Assembly: GCA_934101645.1 (NCBI GenBank)
Contig: CAKORX010000006.1
Span: forward strand, 30,894 to 94,893
Reading direction: 5' to 3'
Length of the DNA stretch: 64,000 nucleotides
Source of the DNA: an uncultured Bacilli bacterium
GTDB lineage: Bacteria > Bacillota_I > Bacilli_A > RF39 > UBA660
Positions 23,735-32,700 of this stretch are shown here, one piece after another. The notes below the pieces were generated by a model. The model searched no databases, had not been told where the DNA came from, and saw only the letters and a list, made by a program, of their open reading frames with translations. Both the position numbers and the translations under genes were made by a program. Numbering within the stretch: position 1 is the first letter of the stretch; the number at the start of each line of letters is the position of its first letter.

Positions 23735-24106
23735 ATGAAAAAAGATTTATTAGTAAAAATAATTATAGTAATAGTTGCTCTTGCAGGATTAGGATATTTT
23801 GTATATACAAATTATATTTCCAAAGAAAAAGAATTAGTATTTGAAGCAAGAATCAAAGAAGTAGCAGTAAATAATAATAAATATACTGTTCTAGTTGAAG
23901 AATACGATAAAAAGAAAAAAGAATATACTATAGAGTATGAATTTGAAATAAATGAAGATACAAAAATAGTTTATAACAATGAAGATTCTACTGCAGATAA
24001 ATTAAAAGTAAATCAAAAAGTAACTATTACTTCATCTGATGTTGTGTTACCAAGTGAGCCAGCTAAACTATCTAATGTTAAAAAAATAGTTATTTCAAAA
24101 GATTGA
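23735..24106 (+). CDS. Membrane-anchored or exported small protein, element 1
   Basis: 123 residues from ATG 23735, 5 bases after AAAGGAGGG. An N-terminal hydrophobic helix (about 7-25) precedes ~95 residues with beta-strand patterning (VFEARIKEVAVNNNKYTVLVEE, EYEFEINEDTKIVY, KVTITSSDVV) compatible with an OB-like fold as in DUF3221-type proteins. That assignment is by pattern only. Ends in TGA and a terminator. Confidence 0.6.
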   Translation: MKKDLLVKIIIVIVALAGLGYFVYTNYISKEKELVFEARIKEVAVNNNKYTVLVEEYDKKKKEYTIEYEFEINEDTKIVYNNEDSTADKLKVNQKVTITSSDVVLPSEPAKLSNVKKIVISKD

Positions 24107-24132
24107 GTAGTTTTAAAAACTTTGTTAAATAG

Positions 24133-24162
24133 GTGATGAATTAATTTTCATCGCTTTTTTTT
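24133..24162 (+). terminator. Intrinsic terminator
   Basis: GTGATGAA and TTCATCGC form an 8-bp stem (one T-G) followed by eight T. Confidence 0.85.
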
Positions 24163-24271
24163 GAACATATTATTGAAAAAACTAGTATATAAGTAGTGAT
24201 TTGATATAAGAGAAATAATGACTGAATAATTTATATGAAATAAAAATAAACTTAATTAGGGGACCATAATA

Positions 24272-24397
24272 ATGACTAACAAAGTGACAAATTATGATTC
24301 TAATGGTAAAATCATAAACCCAAAAGACATAGTAATAAAGATACCGTTGATATATGAACTAATTAAAAAATATTCAAGCGAGAATAGTTGTATTTAA
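24272..24397 (+). CDS. Small protein upstream of the recombinase
   Basis: 41 residues (MTNKVTNYDSNGKIINPKDI...), ending at 24397. AGGGGACC lies before the ATG as a weak ribosome site. Short genes commonly precede large serine recombinases and may act as directionality factors, but nothing in this sequence proves it. Confidence 0.4.
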   Translation: MTNKVTNYDSNGKIINPKDIVIKIPLIYELIKKYSSENSCI

Positions 24398-24500
24398 GGG
24401 ATAGTTTATCAGAACTTTCCTTTGTTTTTTAATTATGAAATGTGTGTTATATTGTAAAAGTATTTAAATATAGTAGGTAAGTTAGGAGGAGGTAAGTGTT

Positions 24501-25847
24501 ATAAAAGCAGGATTATATGCTAGAGTTTCAACTGATATTCAATTAGAGGGTTATTCAATTGATGCACAGAAAGAATTTTTATTAAACTATGCTAAAGCAA
24601 AAGAATTTACCGAGTATGAATATTATGTAGATGGTGGTTATAGTGGTAAAGACTTGGAACGACCAGCTATTCAAAAACTCATAAGAGATGTTAAAGAACA
24701 TAAGATAGATTGTGTAATTGTATTTAAACTAGATAGAATATCAAGAAGTCAAAAAGATACTTTATATTTAATTGAAGAGGTATTTAATAAATATAATGTA
24801 GGCTTTGTTTCTATGAGAGAAAACTTCGATACTACAACTCCATTTGGTAAGGCTATGGTTGGTATTTTATCAATATTCGCACAGCTTGAAAGAGAAACAA
24901 TACTTGAAAGGACGAGAATTGGTATCCAAAAAAGAGCCGAAAATGGATATTGGAAAGGTGGAGGCAAAAATCCATTCCCTTATATCTATGATAAAAATAC
25001 AGGAACTCTAGTTCCTGTACCAGAACAAGTAGAGTTACTACATAAAATGATAACAATGTATTTAAATGGTTATAGTTTTTTAAAAATTGGTAGTATAGTT
25101 GGTATGGATGAAAGTATGGTAGAAAAAAGGATACTTTCAAGAAGAACATTAGGCATTGTACCATATAAAGATCAAGAGTTTGAAGGAAAACATCAAGCAG
25201 TAATATCAGAAGAATTACATAATAAAATAATAGAAACTAATAAACTACGAAGTAAAGCAAGAACCGAAAGTCATTATTTGTTATCAGGAAAAATATTTTG
25301 TGGACATTGTGGTGCAAAGTATAGATATCAAAAATGGGGAAAAAGGTTGATTTGTTATTGCTATTCTCAACAAAAAAGTAAACCAAAATTTATTAAAGAC
25401 CCAAATTGTAAAAATAAAAGATGGGACTCATTTGAAATTGAAGATGTAATATTAGAAAATTTATTTTCAATGACATTAGATGAAAATATGTTTAGAGAAA
25501 AATACGAAATTACACAAGTCGATGTTATTAATGAATATGAAAAAAGATTTGCAAAGATAAACTTACAAATCAATAACTTAATTAATTTTATTTCAGATGG
25601 TATTGCAGTTCCTGACACTAAAAAGAAAATTGAAGAATTAGAGCAAGAAAAAAAATCAATATTAGAGATAATTGATAATGCTAAAAATAATGAAGATCAT
25701 AATAGAGGATCATTAGAAAAGTTAAGAAATCTACAAACTACTTGGAATAAAATGACATTTGAAGAAAAAAGAATAATAATTATGCACATTGTTGATAAAG
25801 TTGTGGTAACTGATAATGATATAGAGATATTTTATAAGATATCTTAA
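24501..25847 (+). CDS. Large serine recombinase of element 1, apparent ATA start
   Basis: 448 residues. The resolvase domain starts KAGLYARVSTD, with the catalytic Ser in RVS; then YSIDAQ, the G-Y-S-G-K-D loop, and FKLDRISRS. The recombinase domain, a Cys zinc ribbon (CGHCGAKYRY...) and a C-terminal coiled coil follow, as in TnpX/phiC31-type integrases. In this frame there is no ATG, GTG, TTG or CTG between the upstream TAG (24483-24485) and residue 1; the codon 8 bases after the strong GGAGGAGG is ATA. The next ATG (24654) would lose the catalytic Ser. So the enzyme starts at ATA, or lost its ATG by mutation. It ends 37 bases before the attachment core. Confidence 0.88.
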   Translation: MKAGLYARVSTDIQLEGYSIDAQKEFLLNYAKAKEFTEYEYYVDGGYSGKDLERPAIQKLIRDVKEHKIDCVIVFKLDRISRSQKDTLYLIEEVFNKYNVGFVSMRENFDTTTPFGKAMVGILSIFAQLERETILERTRIGIQKRAENGYWKGGGKNPFPYIYDKNTGTLVPVPEQVELLHKMITMYLNGYSFLKIGSIVGMDESMVEKRILSRRTLGIVPYKDQEFEGKHQAVISEELHNKIIETNKLRSKARTESHYLLSGKIFCGHCGAKYRYQKWGKRLICYCYSQQKSKPKFIKDPNCKNKRWDSFEIEDVILENLFSMTLDENMFREKYEITQVDVINEYEKRFAKINLQINNLINFISDGIAVPDTKKKIEELEQEKKSILEIIDNAKNNEDHNRGSLEKLRNLQTTWNKMTFEEKRIIIMHIVDKVVVTDNDIEIFYKIS

Positions 25848-25862
25848 ATTTTTAAAATATTT

Positions 25863-25886
25863 TCTCTCCATTGCACCATTAGCCCA
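25863..25886. repeat. Right attachment site of element 1
   Basis: Arm TCTCTCCAT, 12 bases, then core CCA (25884-25886). Outside lies the permease N-terminal coding sequence. Confidence 0.7.
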
Positions 25887-26500
25887 ATAAGTGTTAGTGA
25901 AATGTTAAGTTTTAAACTAGAAATGATACTTTTATAACTTGATGGTATTACAAGCTTAGTTAGTATTTGCCATTTGCTAGCCTTAAATGTTTTAAACATT
26001 TTTATTTTGATTTTGTCTACATTAATGAATCCATTATAGATACTTAGCATACTAACAATTAAATTGATTAAAAGTGCCATTATAATGATGCTTTTTGTAT
26101 TTGCTCCAAATATAATTATAATAATTGGTCCAAGTGCGACTTTAGGTAATGCGTTTAAAATTGTTAAAAATGGTTCAAATATTTTTGAAATAAATGGATA
26201 TTCATAAAAAATAGTTGCTATAATAAATCCAATTAACGTACCTAACAAAAATGATATTATTACTTCATTTAGTGTAGTAAAAATGTGCGGAAATAAATTA
26301 TTTTGAAGAAATAAACTTTTTATTGTTTTAAATATGTTAGATGGGCTAGAGTAAATAAATGAATTAATAATCTGTTTTTTTGTTAATATTTCCCAAAGAG
26401 AAAAAAATATAATAATAATAAATATTTGAATAAATCTTACTAAAAATTTTTCCTTTTTTTGTTTTCTTAAAAAAATCTTTTGTCTATCAGATTGATACAT
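25887..26500 (-). pseudogene. ABC importer permease, N-terminal fragment (SsuC/TauC type)
   Basis: 205 codons of genuine permease, beginning with a Lys-rich tail and a membrane helix, then FSLWEILTKKQIIN, TLNEVIISFLLGTLIG, the PFLTILNALPKVALGPIIII loop that contacts the ATPase, and LNISLTLIG. Beyond LIG the frame runs into the element and stops 14 codons later at 25844. Its C-terminal 59 codons are at 20440-20620. The start overlaps the ATPase stop by 14 bases. The family brings in sulfonates, nitrate, taurine, bicarbonate or thiamine precursors; the substrate is not readable and no binding-protein gene is visible. Confidence 0.88.
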
Positions 26501-26816
26501 CTAAATCCCTCCATATTAAATCATAATAATTTGAAAATTCTTTGCATTTTCTATTTTCTATTGGGTTACTTTTACCTTTCATTTCTATATTATATATTTT
26601 TTTTACAACAGCAGGCCTTTTAGAAAGTACTATAATTCTATCACTTAAACTAATTGCTTCAGCTATGTCATGAGTTATCATTATCACGGTTTTATTTTCT
26701 TTTTTTATGATATTAAAAACGTCATCCGAAACTTTTAACCTTGATTGATAATCAAGTGCTGAAAATGGTTCATCTAAAAGTAAAATATCTGGTTTTATAG
26801 CAAGTGTCCTAATAAG
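26487..26816 (-). pseudogene. ABC importer ATPase, C-terminal fragment (SsuB/TauB type)
   Basis: 109 codons. From the core (QRVA) it continues LIRTLAIKPDILLLDEPFSALD (Walker B and D-loop) and MITHDIAEAISLSDRIIVLSKRP (H-loop). These are the missing second half of the ATPase whose first half is at 35699-36115. An internal ATG gives a 66-codon open frame, but no functional product is expected. Confidence 0.9.
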
Positions 26817-26844
26817 AGCAACTCTTTGAATGAGATAAAGACAC
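26817..26844. repeat. Left attachment site of element 2
   Basis: 12-bp core AGCAACTCTTTG followed by the arm AATGAGATAAAGACAC. Confidence 0.8.
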
Positions 26845-26847
26845 TTT

Positions 26848-27797
26848 TTATTTTTCTATTAAAAAGTTCATAATTAAGTCTATCAAAATATTTTTTTCTT
26901 TTGGATTTGATTGTGCAATAAGTAATGTAATTGCCACTAAAGCATTATTATCAATTACTTTTTTATCATTAATATATAAGATATCATAAAATTCTAAAAA
27001 ATATATAAATAGGGTAGCAGCACATCAATAAAAACATGATTTTTAGTAATTAAATATAAGAAATTAGCAACTTTTTCTTCTATTGAATAATATAAATCAT
27101 TTCCATCAAAGGATTGATAAACTGTACCAATTATTTCTTTTAAACCCTCATTTCTTTCAAGTGCAAATAAATTACTGCTATTACTAAACTTTAATTTTTT
27201 TATTATTTTTATACATTCATTATAATTAATCTTTTTGCTATTTCTAGTTCCTTTTGGTTTAGATATCTTTTTATGATCATAATCATCAAGTAAGTTTAAT
27301 GCACTACTGTAGTTATTTATAACTTTTATAATTTCCAGTGCTTCGGTATCCTTTAATTTATTATCAATTCTACCAACAATATTAATTAATTTAATTGCTT
27401 TTTCGAGTTGCTCTAATTTTTTCTGATTAACCACATACCCTTTAATCATATATTCTTTTAGAACATTGTTTGCCCATTTCCTAAAAATAATACCATTTTT
27501 GCTATTTACACGATAGCCAACACTAATTATCATGTCTAGATTATAATAGCCTAAGTTTCGAGTTTGAGTTTTTCCTAACAAAGCCCCATGTGAAGAGGTA
27601 TGTGCAAATTTTGCACATACCTCTTTTTTATTTAGTTCTTGACTTTTAAATATGTTACTAATATGTCTTGCAATTACAGTTCTATCTCTTTCAAATAATT
27701 TTGACATTTGTTCTAAAGATAACCATACAGTTTCATCTTGCATGTTTACCTCTAATTTAACATTTTGATTTTTGAATAATATAATTTCATTTTTCAT
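26848..27797 (-). pseudogene. RhuM-Fic/DOC family gene with the Fic motif deleted
   Basis: The first ~140 residues match RhuM (DETVWLSLEQMSKLFERD, then VIARHISNIF and the TRNLGYYNLDMIISVGYRV block). A Fic/DOC-like domain follows. The frame reaches NHVFID and then shifts, reading LLPYLYIF and a stop at 26994. In another frame the remainder is intact: AATLFIYFLEFYDILYINDKK... to a stop at 26848. The residues missing between FID and AAT are just the G-N-K-R of the Fic catalytic motif H-x-F-x-D-G-N-K-R; a 13-base deletion would explain it. The gene ends 4 bases from the element arm. Confidence 0.8.
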
Positions 27798-27855
27798 AAG
27801 ATATCCTTTTACAATTATATTATTACCATGTCTTTTGAAATTTCCTTTTACATTT

Positions 27856-29442
27856 CTAAAAATTCCAAATAATTTTTATATTTCTCTTATTATTTTCATC
27901 TAGTTTTCCAATGTAAATTTTGAAGATAAATTCATCAACAATGAACTTATTTAATTTTTTTATAACTTTATATTTTATAAATGAATTTTTATTATCATTA
28001 ATTGTAAATTTCTTATTTTTACAAAGAGAAATTTTGCTTTCAATAAATTTTATTTGATTTGTGTAAAAATTTTCATTATTAGTATAATTAATAGTTAATT
28101 CTTTAAATTGTTCATTAGTAATTATTTTATTAACCTTATCTTCATATAGTGATTTTAAATATCTTTTATTTTCTAATAATTTTTTTTTACATTCTATTTT
28201 TTGCTTTTCTAGTAAACTTAATTCATTTATCATTGTATTTTTGGTATTATTAGCTAAAATTTTAAATAAAATCTTTTCATCATAATAATTTTTTATTTTT
28301 TCATTGATTGCTTTTAATATAACATTTTCTAAATCATCATATCTAATAGATTTTTTATTAATACAATCATTGTATCCATTATTAACACTTGAGCAAGATA
28401 AGTATTCATGTAATTTAGAATTCTTTTTTTTCATATATTTATTGCACTCTAAACAAAATACTTTACCAGAAAAATTATGCACAATTCCCGTATTTTTTCC
28501 AGCTTTTGTTCTTTCATTAATATACTTTTGTACTTTATCAAATGTTTTATTATCAATAATAGCTTCATGAGTATTTTCTCTTCTTATCCAATTATTTTTA
28601 TTTTTTTTAATAATTTTATGATTTTTATAACTTATTGTAGTTCTTTTGCCCTGCACTAAATTACCAATATATAATTCATTTGTTAGTATCGTTTTAATAG
28701 CATTTGCAGACCATTTTATTTCTTCTATAGGCCTATTACTTATTATGTTTAGTTTACTTCCTTTTTTATATTTATAAAATGAAGGAGATGGTATCTTTTT
28801 TTCATTTAAATATTTGGCTATTCCTGTAAAGCACATTCCTTTTAAATATAATCTAAAAATGTCTTTTACTATTTTAGCAGCCACAGGGTCTATTATTATT
28901 TTGTTATTATTTTCTTTTGAAATTTCATAACCAAAAGAAGTAAAAGGGGAAATAAATTCACCTTGTTTCATTTTTGTTTGAAAAGCACTTCTAATATTAT
29001 TTGAGATATCTTCTAAGTACCATTCATTAACAAGACCATTTATTTGCCTGGATTTTTTATTGCCTTGGATATTAGTATCTGCATTATCAACTAAACCGAT
29101 AAATCTAATATTCCATTCAATAAACTTATTGTGAATATATTTTTCAATTATTTCCATATCTCTAGAAAATCTGGATTGACTTTTACATAGGACTATATCA
29201 ATTTTTCCATTTTCACAATCTTTAATTAATCTTTCAAATTCAGGTCTATAAGTACCGGCACCTGATAGGTCCTCATCACAATATTCATCAACAAGTTTAA
29301 ATTTGGGATTTTTTCTAATTTCGTCTAAAAGTAAATTTCTTTGATTTTTAATGGACTCACTATCGTCAAGTTTATTTGTTTTGTCTTTATCTTCATCAGA
29401 TAATCTTAAATAAATAGCAACTTTTAAATAATCTTTATTCAT
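27856..29442 (-). CDS. Large serine recombinase of element 2 (TnpX-like)
   Basis: 528 residues. The N-terminal resolvase domain shows KVAIYLRLSDED with the catalytic Ser, SIKNQR, the D-L-S-G loop and CKSQSRFSRD. The PF07508 recombinase domain, a zinc ribbon with single Cys pairs (KVFCLECNKYM, LSCSS, DCIN) and a long C-terminal coiled coil follow. It is only distantly similar to the recombinase of element 1. It cuts and rejoins the attachment cores. Strong GGAGG ribosome site before the ATG; the stop codon of a short leader gene lies 15 bases upstream. Confidence 0.93.
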   Translation of the reverse strand: MNKDYLKVAIYLRLSDEDKDKTNKLDDSESIKNQRNLLLDEIRKNPKFKLVDEYCDEDLSGAGTYRPEFERLIKDCENGKIDIVLCKSQSRFSRDMEIIEKYIHNKFIEWNIRFIGLVDNADTNIQGNKKSRQINGLVNEWYLEDISNNIRSAFQTKMKQGEFISPFTSFGYEISKENNNKIIIDPVAAKIVKDIFRLYLKGMCFTGIAKYLNEKKIPSPSFYKYKKGSKLNIISNRPIEEIKWSANAIKTILTNELYIGNLVQGKRTTISYKNHKIIKKNKNNWIRRENTHEAIIDNKTFDKVQKYINERTKAGKNTGIVHNFSGKVFCLECNKYMKKKNSKLHEYLSCSSVNNGYNDCINKKSIRYDDLENVILKAINEKIKNYYDEKILFKILANNTKNTMINELSLLEKQKIECKKKLLENKRYLKSLYEDKVNKIITNEQFKELTINYTNNENFYTNQIKFIESKISLCKNKKFTINDNKNSFIKYKVIKKLNKFIVDEFIFKIYIGKLDENNKRNIKIIWNF

Positions 29443-29456
29443 AAATCCTCCAATAG

Positions 29457-29570
29457 TTAATTAAAGCTATATTCTATAATATTAAATATTTTTTCATTAA
29501 TTATTTGTTTTAACTTTGTATCAGTTATATTTTTATCCATAACTTCTATAACGTTATATTTAGTATTTAT
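29457..29570 (-). CDS. 37-residue leader protein of the recombinase, apparent ATA start
   Basis: Reads (M)NTKYNVIEVMDKNITDTKLKQ... to a stop at 29457. The codon 7 bases after AAAGGAGG is ATA; upstream to the nearest stop there is no ATG, GTG or TTG in frame. Codon patterning (V-I-E-V... helical Lys/Glu end) looks protein-like, and small genes of this type often precede large serine recombinases in Clostridia (recalled from family knowledge). It ends 14 bases before the recombinase start. Confidence 0.5.
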   Translation of the reverse strand: MNTKYNVIEVMDKNITDTKLKQIINEKIFNIIEYSFN

Positions 29571-29708
29571 AAAAATGCCTCCTTTTTTTACAATAGCTCT
29601 TTTTTATTTATCAATATATTTTATTTATTTTATAGTAAAAAAATAATCTTTATGATATTATATATTTATAATAGTGCGGTTGCATTAATTTTTGGTGGTG
29701 TGTGATTT

Positions 29709-32700
29709 ATGAATGAAAAAATGACTTTAGAACAATTTCAACAAATAAAAAATCAATTAATAAGTTTAGCAAATGAGGCTACATATGATGATCCTGATAT
29801 AGAGCAGAGGATAGTTGAACAATATTTAAAAATTCAAAATCAATTATTAGAATATGATTTAAGTGACATTCCATTTGAAGCATGGGATGGTGTGACAATA
29901 GTTTCAGATAAAGATCATGTAGTGGATTTTTCTAAAACAAAAGCTAATATAGATTTTGACTTAATTTCATATTATGGATATGGCAATTTTAGGGGTTGCA
30001 ATATAAAAAATCTTAATTTACTTGGTAGTTATTTAAATCCTAGTGAATTTGATGAGGAAACAATTAAAGCTAATTCTACATTATTTTTATCTGATATTTT
30101 TAATGAAGAATTTAAACGTAAATATTATAGTAGAACTTTAAATATTAGTGATTTGACATCATTAACTAGTCAGCAATTAGATGAATTAATGCAAAAAAAC
30201 ATATTGTTACATATAAATCAACAAGAAAGAACTAGCGTTTTAATAGATACAATCGGTATTGATAAAGCTATAAAGTTTTATAAAAATTTCCCTAAAGAAT
30301 ATGAAAATGTTAATAAAATAGTGCAATTACATAATGATTTTAGTGGTTTTATACGTGAAAGCAGTAATATACCAACATTTGATGAATTTCTACAACAAAT
30401 TAAAACTGCTGATATTTCAAAATTAAAGGATATATGTTTTTCTTATGCAAGAAGACAAATTATAAATTCTAATATAAAAATTATGAAAAATGAATATCCA
30501 GAAGCATTTATTCAGGAAAATTCGGATATATTTTTAATTAATACCAATATTCCACAAGATGTAAAACAAAGATATTTTAATAGGTCTTTATTAATTCAAG
30601 ATCTTCTTGATTATCCTGATGTTTTTAGCAATATTTCTATAGATTATTTCATGGATTTTAGTAATAATATATCACAATTTTTTAGAGATACTTTTGGCAT
30701 CGGCACATTTCAAGAGTTGATAAAAAAACACCCTGATGTATTTAACCATATTTTACAAGAAAATCATATTTATGAATTTAGTCATTTTTTGAAACCAGGA
30801 AAAGATGCAGATACTACATTTACAAATGCAGTTAAAGATTATTTTTTCAGTTATTGTAATCCTGAACAATTTTTTGCCTATGAAGATCAGATGCCAAATG
30901 ATAACTTAAAATGGTTATCATCTATGAAATTTAAATTTGTAAATAAATTAAAAACTAAAGAAGATTTGTTACAATGTGATAATTCAGTTTTAATTTTTGA
31001 TTATAAACAAAGAAAAGTATTAGCTGGGCTTGGTATTGATAATGTAAAAAAATTTGAGCAAGACACAGGCTTTTTTACTCATAAAGAATTTGAGTGGTCA
31101 GAAGATTTAAACATGCTTAATTTTTGCTTTAGTTATTATGAAGAACTATATTTAATATTTAAAAATGGTAGTTTATCTTATGATGAATTTTTAAATAAAT
31201 TTGCAGAATACTTGAATGAAGTTCGCAAACACAATGGTTTTTCTTTACATCAATCTTATGATTGGATTCAAGGTGAATTTAGAGAAAATCATCCTGAAAT
31301 ATTTATGGATTCAAATCTGCCTAAAGAATTAAGAGAAGCATTTTATAAAAATAAACTTACTTCAACATTTATATATGAACATCAGGATTATATAAAATAT
31401 TTGGTAAATAGAGATTTATTAAGTACTATAAATGTTGATATGAAATTATTTGCACCCGGAGAAGCTGATGAAAATGGGTTTGTATTTCCTAGTTACAAAA
31501 ATTTTGTAAAAGAATATATTTCAAGATATGGTAATGAAAAGTTTCTACAACTTTGTGTTAAATATGATGGTATTCTTTCAGATATTGAAGTAAATAATTC
31601 GAATGATGAAATTGAAGATGAACAAGCCATAGAGCAATCATTAAGAAATTCTATTTATGAAAAAATATTAGAAGGAGGCATAGATTATTCATTTCTTAGT
31701 AGTAATCAAGACTTTATAATTGAACATCCAGAAATATTTATAAATCTCGATAGTCTATCTAATATACCTCAAACTGTTAAAAATGTAATTTTAAAAAATT
31801 TTTACAGCGGGAGTCTAAATTTTAATATTATAAAAATATACCCAGAGCTAGTAGATGTACTTAAAGACAAGAATTTATTTGTAGCATTTAATCGTATTGA
31901 TGGAAGACATTATAATGAAAGAATATATATAGGTCAAACTTATGAAGAAAAATATAGTGATTTAGAATTATTGCAAGTATTTGGTAATGAAAAATTTTTG
32001 CAATTATGTGCCAAATATGGAAGATACATGGATGGTGTTACACAACATTTTAGCAAAAATGTAACTATAAAAAATGGTAAATATATTGATATTAGGCAAG
32101 GTAATAAGGAATTAAATTTTGAGGATATTTCCAAGATAATTGAAGATATTATTATTCTTGAATGCAAAAAGGGTAATATTGAATATAGACCAGATGATGT
32201 ACCAGAATTTTTAAAAGAAAAGTCCCCGGAATTGTTTTTGGAAGAAAATGCTCCTGATGATTTAAAAAAACATTTTTATAATAGTAGTGCGGGTAGTTAT
32301 CCTTTAACTTTTGAATTATTGCAAAAGAATAAAGATTGGTTGCCATTTTTAAAAGGAAAAGCCTTAGCTACTTCATTAATTAGGGGTGAAGAGTATAAAT
32401 ATCAATTAAGACAATATTTTGAATTGTTTGGTGAAGAAAAAGCTATTAAATTAGGAATTAGTAAGCCTGAAACAATTAAAGAAATGCTAGTGGATAATCA
32501 GATTGAACTAATGAAACGTTGGTATGATAAAACTGGTGGTAAGTTTATTCCTGACTATGTTGTAATGCAAAACTTTCCTTTAGAAGAAGCAGATAAATTT
32601 TTATCATCTGGTGCAAATTGGAGCAGTTTGATGAAAATTAAAAATTTTTCTAAAAAAGCTGAATCAAGGGCAGCTATGCTAAAACTAGCTTATTCATTTG

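Larger units (their letters stand above)
20621..25886. mobile_element. Element 1: 5.27-kb serine-recombinase element inside the permease gene
   Basis: Defined by the exact reconstruction of the interrupted permease gene. The shared core is TGG on the gene strand (CCA at 20618-20620 and 25884-25886). Symmetric arms lie 11-12 bases inside each end: ATGGGGAGA (20632-20640) and TCTCTCCAT (25863-25871), inverted copies with one mismatch. Cargo: two small or broken genes, a 171-aa membrane protein, desulfoferrodoxin, an XRE regulator, a broken InlB-repeat gene, a 124-aa exported protein, a 41-aa protein and the recombinase at the right end. Confidence 0.85.

Noticed and set aside
26487..26687. A short independent ATPase-like gene
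   Set aside because: It is only the end of the interrupted ABC ATPase; the frame continues unbroken upstream to the element 2 core.
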